From Batkoa obscura (Eukaryota > Entomophthoromycota > Entomophthoromycetes > Entomophthorales > Batkoaceae): DNA of 64,000 nucleotides. How positions within the stretch are numbered: the stretch's first letter is position 1; every line of letters begins with the position of its first letter. A program made the translations under genes and the position numbers. This document shows, piece by piece, positions 56,803 through 64,000 of the stretch. Where the stretch lies: contig JASVEC010000012.1 in NCBI GenBank assembly GCA_030770535.1, positions 1,054,001-1,118,000 on the forward strand, given 5' to 3'. The notes under the pieces were generated by a model. The model was not told the origin of the DNA. It did no database searches and saw only the letters and a program-made list of their open reading frames with translations.

Positions 56803-58660
56803 ATGGCTCCAAATTTTATGGTAAATAGAATAGAACAATAAATAATATTAAAACTAAACAAATTTAATAAATTTAATAGCAACCTCAAATTGTATTATTA
56901 AAAGAAGGCACCGATACTTCTCAGGGAAAAGGTCAACTTTTATCTAATATTAATGCCTGTTTGGCAGTAGTGGATACAATAAGAACCACTTTGGGTCCAC
57001 GTGGTATGGATAAATTAATGGTAGATGCAAGAGGTAAATTGAGTTTTCATTGTATTTCTTTTTGAATTTAAAATGAGATTCTTTTTCAAAGGTGAAGTAA
57101 CTATTTCCAATGACGGTGCTACTATTATGAAACAATTAGATATTGTTCAACCAGCTGCTAAAGCTTTAGTTGATATTGCTAGAGCACAAGATGCCGAAGT
57201 TGGAGATGGTACTACCTCCGTTGTTTTATTTGCTGGTGAACTTTTAAAAGAAGTTAAAAATTATATTGAAGAAGGACTTAGCCCACATGCGATTATTAAA
57301 GGATATAGAAAAGCTGCTGAAATTGTAAGTAAATTGGAATTATTAATTGAGTTTGATTTAATCTTGAATCATATTAGGCCATTGAAAAAGTAAAGGAACT
57401 TTCAGTTAGTATTTCAAGAAAAGAAAATGAAGAGTATGGATTTCTATTTTTTATTTATTTATAAATAGTCTAACTTTTATTAGAGAATTCAGAGATTTAT
57501 TATCAAAATGTGCTTCAACTGCTATGTCTTCGAAACTTATTTACTCACAAAAAGATTTTTTTACCAAGATGGTAGTAGATGCCGTATTAGGTTTAGATCA
57601 ACAAACATTAAACGAAAAATTAATTGGTATTAAAAAGGTTCCTGGAGGAGCTATGCAAGATTCAATTTTAGTTCAAGGAGTAGCCTTTAAAAAAACGTTT
57701 TCTTATGCAGGATTCGAACAAATGCCAAAATCCTTTGATAATCCATTGATTTTGTGTTTAAATGTAGAATTAGAATTAAAAGCTGAAAAAGATAATGCAG
57801 AAGTACGTATTAATGAAGTTAGTGAATATCAAGCTATTGTGGATGCTGAATGGAAAATTATTTTCGATAAATTAGAAGCAATTGTTGCTACTGGTGCTAA
57901 AGTTATTCTATCCAAATTACCCATTGGTGATCTTGCAACTCAATATTTTGCTGATAGAAATATTTTCTGTGCTGGTCGAGTTACTTCAGATGACTTAAGT
58001 CGTGTTGTTCAAGCTGTAGGTGGTTCTATCCAATCCACCACTACTGGGTTAAACCCAGAAAAACATTTAGGTCAATGTGAAAAATTTGAAGAAGTTCAAG
58101 TAGGAAGTGAACGTTTTAATTTGTTTACTGGATGTCCACAAGCTAAAACTTGTACTTTAATTCTTCGTGGTGGGGCTGAACAATTTATTGCTGAAGTAGA
58201 ACGTTCTTTACATGATGCTATTATGATTGTACGTCGTGCTATTAAACATCATTCCGTGGTTGCTGGTGGTGGTGCTATTGAAATGGAATTATCTAAACAT
58301 CTTAGAGATTATTCAAGAACTATTGAAGGTAAACAACAATTAATTTTAGCTGCTTTTGCCAAAGCACTTGAAGTTATCCCACGTCAATTATGTGATAATG
58401 CTGGATTTGATGCCACTAATATTTTAACTCAACTTCGTCAAAAGCATACTAAACCTGATGGTAAGTGGTTTGGTGTTAATGTTCAAGATGAATGTATATC
58501 TGACAACTTTGAGAATTTTGTTTGGGAACCCACTTTAGTTAAAGTTAATATACTTTCTTCTGCTGTGGAAGCAGCTACTCTTATATTATCAGTTGATGAA
58601 ACAGTTAAAAATCCTAAGTCACAACAAGCTAATCCAAACGCTCATGCTATGGGACAATAA
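56803..58660 (+). CDS. CCT7: Chaperonin CCT/TRiC subunit eta
   Basis: Part of the cytosolic TRiC ring that folds actin and tubulin. Exons 56803-56820, 56880-57033, 57092-57324, 57378-57433, 57484-58660 give 545 aa. The start is [25 protein letters not shown], with the last residues of MAPNFM| ending the 18-bp first exon. ATPase blocks: [39 protein letters not shown], and [19 protein letters not shown] with [13 protein letters not shown]. The [14 protein letters not shown] and FNLFTGCP blocks are specific to eta. The tail ends HAMGQ. Confidence 0.96.
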
Positions 58661-59086
58661 AAATATAAAAGGGAAGACTCATAAATAATTGATTCTTTAA
58701 GTAAGCTTTATTATAAATAAATAAAAAAGTAGAAAGTATTAATAAAGTAGATACACATTTCAACAGGCTTTTATTTTAATTTTCTATAGTTTATTTAAAT
58801 GAGAATTATATATTTGTTATTTTCAAATACCTTTATCATTTAAAATATGAAATCTGCTTTGAACAATATGCTATTTATTCAAAAATTTATATTGTAAAAG
58901 TGATATTATTTGAAAATCTTACAGCTGTTTTAAGTTGTAAGAGTTGTAAATCCTTACCAGTAAAAAAGCTCAAAAGACTTTTTTGCTTTAAAAATTGCAA
59001 AATTGCAAGCATAGAATTGAAACCATTTAATTTGAAAAAAAATCCAAGTTTCTATTTTCAAGTTTTAGATTCCAAATAAATCAAGG
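58661..59086. other. Intergenic, 5' region of mitochondrial bS16
   Basis: 426 bp; contains AATTGCAAAATTGCAAGC near 58993-59010, similar to TTGCAA words upstream of uL14m. No gene seen. Confidence 0.5.
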
Positions 59087-59461
59087 ATGGTAGTCAAGAT
59101 CCGTTTAGCACGTATAGGAGTGAAAAATACACCTTTATATCAAATTGTAATTGCGAATGCACGCTCACCAAGGGATTATAAACACATTGAAAAGATTGGT
59201 TATTATGATCCAAAACCGGATAATCATGGGATTAAACAAGTTTCCCTTAATATGGAAAGGGCTAAATTTTGGATAGCTTCAGGGGCTCAACCTTCGGATA
59301 CAGTGCATCAATTGTTATCAAAAGTAGGTCTTTTTTACTAGTTTTGATCGTTTTCATATGTTAATTCAATTTTTTATTTTTATTTACAGGCTGGATTATT
59401 ACCATTTAAACCCTACAAAATTACACCACGACAACCTAAAGAAGAAAAGAAAGAAAAATAA
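59087..59461 (+). CDS. MRPS16: Mitochondrial small-subunit ribosomal protein bS16m
   Basis: Exons 59087-59323 and 59390-59461 give 102 aa. bS16 family: MVVKIRLARIGVKNTPLYQI, VIANARSPRDYKHIEKIGYYDP, then LNMERAKFWIASGAQPSDTV and the LLSKAGLLPF ending. Nuclear fungi have bS16 only in mitochondria, which fixes the compartment. The tail is Lys/Glu-rich (QPKEEKKEK). The second nuclear mitoribosomal gene in the window after uL14m. Confidence 0.93.
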
Positions 59462-59741
59462 AACAGAATAGATTTTATAAAAGAAAGGAATAAAACTTGA
59501 TCATTTTATTATGTTTAAATAATGAATTTTAGTCTTAATGTTTATTTTGTTAATTAAATTGTAACAAATATCTAATTTTATATATTGAAAAATAAAAAGT
59601 CGAAAAATAATAAGCTGCAAACTTTTAGAACCAGTGCAAAAGGTTTGGCAAAAAATGCAAGGTTCGATCCTTAGTCAAAAAGAAGAAATTAGTTAAGCCA
59701 CTTTATTATTTTATTACTTTCAAATTTCGAACAATTAGAAT

Positions 59742-60591
59742 ATGGATTGGTTCTTTGGAAAACCTAGGGCACAAAATGTAGCTAAAGAAAGTATTACTAA
59801 ATTACGCGAAAATTCTTTACTATTAGAAAAGAGGGAACAACATTTACAAAAGTTAATAGATCAAGAAGTCATTAAAGCAAAGAAGTTTATAGCTGAAAGC
59901 AATAAAAGAAGTAATTTTGATGTAAGCTAAATTATTCGAAATTTTATTAACGTAATATTCGTTTAGAGGCCTTAGAAGCTTTAAAGAGGAAAAAACAATG
60001 GGAAGATCAAATCAATAAAATTGGTAATACTCGTTTAAATATTGACACTTTATTGATGACCATTGAAAATTCCAAGATTGATTTGGAAACGGTCAATGTT
60101 ATGAAACAAGGTGCCAGTGCTATGAAAGCTATGCAAAAAGAAATGTAATTTTTATTTCCTTTCTATGATTTGCTTTATTTTTAATATTATTTTAGGAAAA
60201 TTGAAAAAGTGGAAGATGTTATGGATGATGTTAGGGATCAAATGTCAAATGCAAATACTATATCAGAAGCTTTATCAGAATCTATTGATGTTGGAATGGA
60301 ATATGATGAGGTGACTTTAACTTTAATTCAATTCATTAGTTATTAACTTTTTTAGGATGACTTGATGAAAGAACTTGAAGAGTTTGAAACGGATCTTATT
60401 GACCAGCAACTTGAAGAAGCACAAGCTCCTCCGGTATCCCTACCTGCTACCTCAGAACCAGGTATTTTATATTTATATATATTATAGAAATATTAACTTT
60501 ATTTTTAGTAATGGCATCAACTCATTCAGTTAAAGCGGATAAAGAAGAAATGGATGAGTTTGCAGAATTACAAGCAGAAATGGCTAGTTAG
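59742..60591 (+). CDS. SNF7: ESCRT-III subunit Snf7/CHMP4 (Vps32)
   Basis: Snf7 polymerises into the ESCRT-III filament that cuts membrane necks at endosomes. Exons 59742-59910, 59967-60144, 60196-60310, 60356-60461, 60509-60591 give 216 aa. A basic amphipathic helix 1-2 hairpin (LRENSLLLEKREQHLQKLID...ALKRKKQWEDQI) is followed by ENSKIDLETVNVMKQGASAM, KIEKVEDVMDDVRDQM and an acidic C-terminus ending EFAELQAEMAS; the LQAEM ending is the MIM/Snf7 signature. The donor at 59911 was preferred since it gives the usual 5-residue spacing before ALKRKK; a stronger-looking donor at 59921 would insert a few residues. Confidence 0.9.
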
Positions 60592-61412
60592 TTTGTTTGA
60601 TTCGTATTTCAAGTTAAAATTATTATCAAGCATAGTAAATTAAATTGAATTTTTAATATGTATTTTATTTTTAACACGTAGTTTTAAGAATATTTTATTT
60701 ATTTTTTAAAAAACAGTAACGGAATATTTCATTTATTGAAAAAGAAAACTTGACCCTTGTAATGTTTATGCCACTATTTTTTTATTTTAAATATTATGAT
60801 TTCATTAAAGAAGCAATGATTTTGAGATATAAATTAACTTAATATCTTTTATAATTTCATTCAGTAATAAAAGGATAACTTTATAGTTATAGTGACACTT
60901 TAAAATCAATGTTATATACAAAATTATAGGAAGTTTGTATTAATGTTAATAAAATGGTAAAATTACGGCATGTATTAATAGGTGGTGTAGTATTTGTAAA
61001 TTGACTGGTTCACTTATTAAACTTGTTTAATATACTAAAATAACAAAAATAGTATAATACTATACAATATTGATATACCTAATAGCTTTTTATTACTTAT
61101 TTAATAAAAAATGTAATTGAAATTTATATGAATAAAGTTATGATTTGAAAAATAACTCTTAGACTATAAAAGGGTATAAATAGTGAACAAAATTTTTTAA
61201 TAAAAATTTTATAATCAAGTAACATCAATTTATTTACATTTTTTAAAAGCTGCTTTTATTTTAGCGTTTTATTTTGTTTGTTTAAAATAACATTAAGATA
61301 TAGTATAAAACAGTAAAAAAAACTTAAATTTATATTAGTAAATTACTATTGTAAATCACTTTAAAAACTATTACTGCTTTTTAGCAATGTTAACAATAAA
61401 TTTAAGACAGTA

Positions 61413-61512
61413 ATAGGGGTGTTTTTTTAGCTTCATCGCTTTTTCCATCTTCTAAGCGCTGTTTGATCGGAAAGATTGTTAGTAAAATTCTTAAAAAAAA
61501 TACACCTTCAAT
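61413..61512 (+). mobile_element. MITE family A, copy 12
   Basis: ATAGGGGTGTTTTTTTAGCT at the left, CTTCTAAGCGCTGTTTGATC inside and AAAAAATACACCTTCA at the right. Directly followed by another inverted-repeat element. Confidence 0.75.
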
Positions 61513-61518
61513 ATTTAA

Positions 61519-61759
61519 CTATTGTCCTTTTCTGCTATTTTTTTAAATTAGAGATTAGTTAACCAATCTAGTTATTTAAGTTTGAATGTGCGCTGGCAAA
61601 TGATGAATTTTACAGTTAACTATTTATTCTATCATGCTGATTTGAGGCTTATTAATTTAATTTAGTTTTGAAATGAACAATTAGCTAGCACACATTCAAG
61701 CTTGAACAACGTACTGGTTAATTAATCTAATTAAAAAAATAGCAAAAAAGGACAATAGG
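61519..61759. mobile_element. MITE family B, ~78-bp terminal inverted repeats
   Basis: Left arm starts CTATTGTCCTTTTCTGCTAT and runs to about 61597. The right arm (61683-61759) is its inverse, ending ATAGCAAAAAAGGACAATAG. The arms agree through the shared AGTTTGAATGTGCGCT / AGCACACATTCAAGCT block. The central ~85 bp loop is non-coding. Only copy seen in the window. The right flank (AAAAAAACATCCTA, 61761-61774) again looks like a family A terminus. Confidence 0.75.
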
Positions 61760-63202
61760 TAAAAAAACATCCTAATATACTTTCTATAAATTATTCGGTT
61801 CTTTTATAAAATATGCAATATGCATTGTAAATATTATATGTAATTTAGTTTAGTTATTTATTAGAAACTATTATGGATAATTTCAAGTTTAAAAACGATT
61901 ATAGTTATGAACATTTAAAGTTATATAACACTTACTATGTTTTAAAAACTAGAAATACTGATAGATTCTATTAAAATAGAAAAGTGTTTGAACTTTCATG
62001 TAGTTAATATAAAACATGTATACAATATTTTTATAATAATAAAGAATTTCAAGGCTTGGCAAAAATATGTTTTTAATTGAGATTTAGCTATTGTATTTTT
62101 ATGAACTCAAGAAATATAAAAAATAGACAAAGTAGTAAAATAAAAAAGGCCTTTTTATATTATTATAGATGCTACTTGTAGGGATGTTTATTAAATTAGC
62201 ATAAAAAAGCACAAACATATTATGATATTGAGTAATATAAAAGTAAAGGGGCATGTAATAAAGAAAAATGGAAGTAAAAAGCAAGTGAGCACTAACTGGT
62301 AACCGATTCTTGACTAGTTTTAAAGTTATATCTGGCTTTTAAAACAATTCCTAAGTTAAGTGGTGCTTTCACTTTATGAATTGGCTTCAATATTTTCAAA
62401 TGTTATTTTTTAAAAAGACAAGAATTATTATAAATAAAACTTATATTAGTTAATTATAGATCGTAAGATTGATAATATTCATTTATTAAAAATAATAGTT
62501 ATGTTTTTTTCATTTTACATAGCTAAGCATTTCCGAGAAATAGGGAAGTTGATTTGTTACTTTAGCTAATAAAATTTTAAATTAGAAGATATTAAAAAAA
62601 TAATATAATAAAATAAACGAAGGGTAAATTAAAAATTAAAACTATTAGTTAGTATTTAGTATTTAATTAAAAATGTTAATGCTAATATACTCTTTTTATT
62701 TAACAAACCTTGGTTGATTGAAACATATTTCACTTATAAAATATCAAATCATTATTTATTATTTGATTGCACATGTCAAAATATTAAAAATAGCACAAGT
62801 CAGGACTCGCAGCAGAATAAAAAGGATAAGAATTATAGAAAAGGGAAGCCAATGGGGTTTTGGGTAATAGATATCATTATCATTTAACTACAAAATGTTA
62901 TATTTTATTTTTATTTAACTACATATGTTATTATACTATCAAGTTAAATGAACTATACTGTATATACCAATTACACAATTATGGCATTTATTTTCAATTT
63001 TTATATAATAAAAATGGATTAGTTAAGAGAGGGTTTGGTCTAGTTATCAATTTAATCGGTTTCAACTTAACATAATTAAAAGAAAACTGGTTAAGCATCA
63101 TTTACCCCATTTAGAAGCAAAACTTGATTCTATGATATCACAATAAACTATATATACGAAGTATAAACATATTATACAAAATTACTTATTTATAAAAAGT
63201 GA

Positions 63203-63796
63203 ATGGAATCTAAAAGAAACTCGATATTGCCTAACCTTATAAAACAGACAGAAATTATAGAGCTAGAATCTAATCATACAATCAAAAAGCACATCTTCTT
63301 ACATTGTATTGGCCCAGACTCAAAACCATTGATAGATTGGTCAACGTATAATGCTACTTCTTACTCAACTTACCGTCCAAATATTGATTTAGACTATGAA
63401 TATCGCTACGATAAGCCGAGTAGCGACTCAGAGGAGGAGTATAGTGATGATGACATGAACAAAGAGATAAATTGCACCTTATTGAATCAAACCAAAATCA
63501 TGCAAACCAAGAATTCATTACTGGAAAAGATAGGCGTTGAATTTGACCGAGGAATTACTAATGCAGCTACATTTACAGCCTTGAAAGATTTACCAAGAAC
63601 ACGTAGCTTAAGCTCTAGTAACTTTAGTAATGAGGATATCAAAGCAAATAAAGTGTTAGGTAGCTTTAATATTTTATTGGCTAAGATTCAACTTAAATTG
63701 TCCGATTTAACTAATAATCCAGATAAAGTGTATGCTAAAGCAGAGAGAAATTTGATGGTTGGAAGGCTACAAATTGGCAAACCCCTTTTTGTGTAA
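63203..63796 (+). CDS. Hypothetical 197-aa hydrophilic protein
   Basis: Single open frame with a plausible TATATA element ~50 nt upstream. No membrane segment or signal peptide. The middle has an acidic Ser/Asp/Glu tract (KPSSDSEEEYSDDD) followed by a Ser-rich LPRTRSLSSSNFSNEDI, which looks phosphorylatable. The C-terminus (VLGSFNILLAKIQLKLSDLTNNPDKVYAKAERNLMVGRLQIGKPL) may form a short helical domain. I do not recognise the family. Confidence 0.6.
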   Translation: MESKRNSILPNLIKQTEIIELESNHTIKKHIFLHCIGPDSKPLIDWSTYNATSYSTYRPNIDLDYEYRYDKPSSDSEEEYSDDDMNKEINCTLLNQTKIMQTKNSLLEKIGVEFDRGITNAATFTALKDLPRTRSLSSSNFSNEDIKANKVLGSFNILLAKIQLKLSDLTNNPDKVYAKAERNLMVGRLQIGKPLFV

Positions 63797-64000
63797 AGTT
63801 TTTGATTTTAAAGTATTTATTTATGTTTAATAAAAAGTTTGTTTTATTTTTATTTAAAGATCTATTTTATATCACTCTTTAAAAATGCTAATGAGGACAG
63901 ATGCTTTTATAAATTAATTTTATTGGCTAATCACTAGCAAATTTTTGTTTTTTAATACAACTTCATATCGGAGTGTTTTTTTTGGCTTTATCGCTTTTTC
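63797..64000. other. Right-edge intergenic with partial MITE
   Basis: AT-rich spacer; the last 34 bases are the left end of a MITE family A copy. Confidence 0.6.
63967..64000 (+). mobile_element. MITE family A, copy 13 (cut by window end)
   Basis: ATATCGGAGTGTTTTTTTTG followed by GCTTTATCGCTTTTTC matches the left terminus of the plus-oriented copies. Confidence 0.65.

Larger units (their letters stand above)
60592..63202. other. Gene-poor 2.6 kb with two adjacent MITEs
   Basis: AT-rich. MITE family A copy 12 at 61413-61512 and a second TIR element at 61519-61759. The remaining DNA has only short chance frames. A TATATA word at 63149-63154 lies ~50 nt before the gene at 63203. Confidence 0.6.

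Noticed and set aside
59655-59675. GGTTCGATCC, resembling a tRNA B box
   Set aside because: No A box, no acceptor or anticodon stem can be folded around it, and the T-stem pairing is poor.
62860-63075. 71-codon plus-strand ORF
   Set aside because: Composition is that of the surrounding AT-rich spacer (Tyr/Ile/Leu/Asn), no TATA or domain.

Overview
This window is a stretch of a very AT-rich eukaryotic nuclear genome, almost certainly a fungus. Genes are packed on both strands. Most are split by many short introns (about 36-70 bp, GT...AG, often with a CTAAC/CTAAT branch site), and several begin with a tiny exon (10-45 bp). The gene content is fungal: Sfm1 methyltransferase, cystathionine gamma-synthase (Str2 type), Pet100, TAF11, Bud27/URI, Pex19, and a GPI-protein-like gene. 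The low GC, the lone 7TM receptor, the LRR relic and the many family duplicates would fit an early-diverging lineage such as Entomophthoromycotina (Conidiobolus-like). That placement is an inference, not something the sequence proves.

Layout. 1-5.9 kb: Sfm1 (cut by the window edge), mitochondrial uL14, fumarase, a fatty-acid elongase and a four-TM membrane protein, all on the minus strand. 7.7-16.7 kb: an accessory island with five copies of one HotDog-fold acyl-CoA thioesterase gene. Three are in tandem on plus, one is intact on minus, and one is a minus-strand pseudogene with a small transposon in an intron. 17.9-19.1 kb: a decayed LRR-type gene. 20.3-41.9 kb: a dense housekeeping block holding cystathionine gamma-synthase, URI/Bud27, PEX19, a TMEM14 protein, a cystathionine-beta-synthase-like protein that lacks the PLP lysine, CWC2, an aldo-keto reductase, a mitochondrial DEAD-box helicase, an OGFOD1/Tpa1 hydroxylase, an ankyrin protein, PET100, a glutaredoxin-like protein and TAF11. 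41.9-48.4 kb: gene-poor, with a 7TM receptor in the middle and a few small unresolved ORFs. 48.4-60.6 kb: a repeat-rich 909-aa protein, orotate phosphoribosyltransferase, an RFC clamp-loader subunit (RFC5/yeast Rfc3 type), a Ser/Lys/Asp-repeat surface protein, CCT7, mitochondrial bS16 and Snf7/CHMP4. 60.6-64 kb: mostly non-coding, with one 197-aa unknown protein.

Thirteen copies (one cut by the window end) of a roughly 100-bp hairpin-forming MITE with G5/C5 termini lie in intergenic DNA or an intron, and a second MITE with ~78-bp inverted repeats sits beside one of them. No rRNA, tRNA, CRISPR or retroviral-type element was recognised.

The most unusual signals are: (1) the thioesterase cluster, where two paralogues share a 385-bp tract that is identical through exons and introns while their flanks are diverged, a gene-conversion signature; (2) an intact-frame CBS-like gene whose Schiff-base lysine is replaced by asparagine; (3) the dense hairpin MITE family; (4) a recurring AAAGTATAAA core-promoter element, plus an upstream motif kept by all four intact thioesterase genes.
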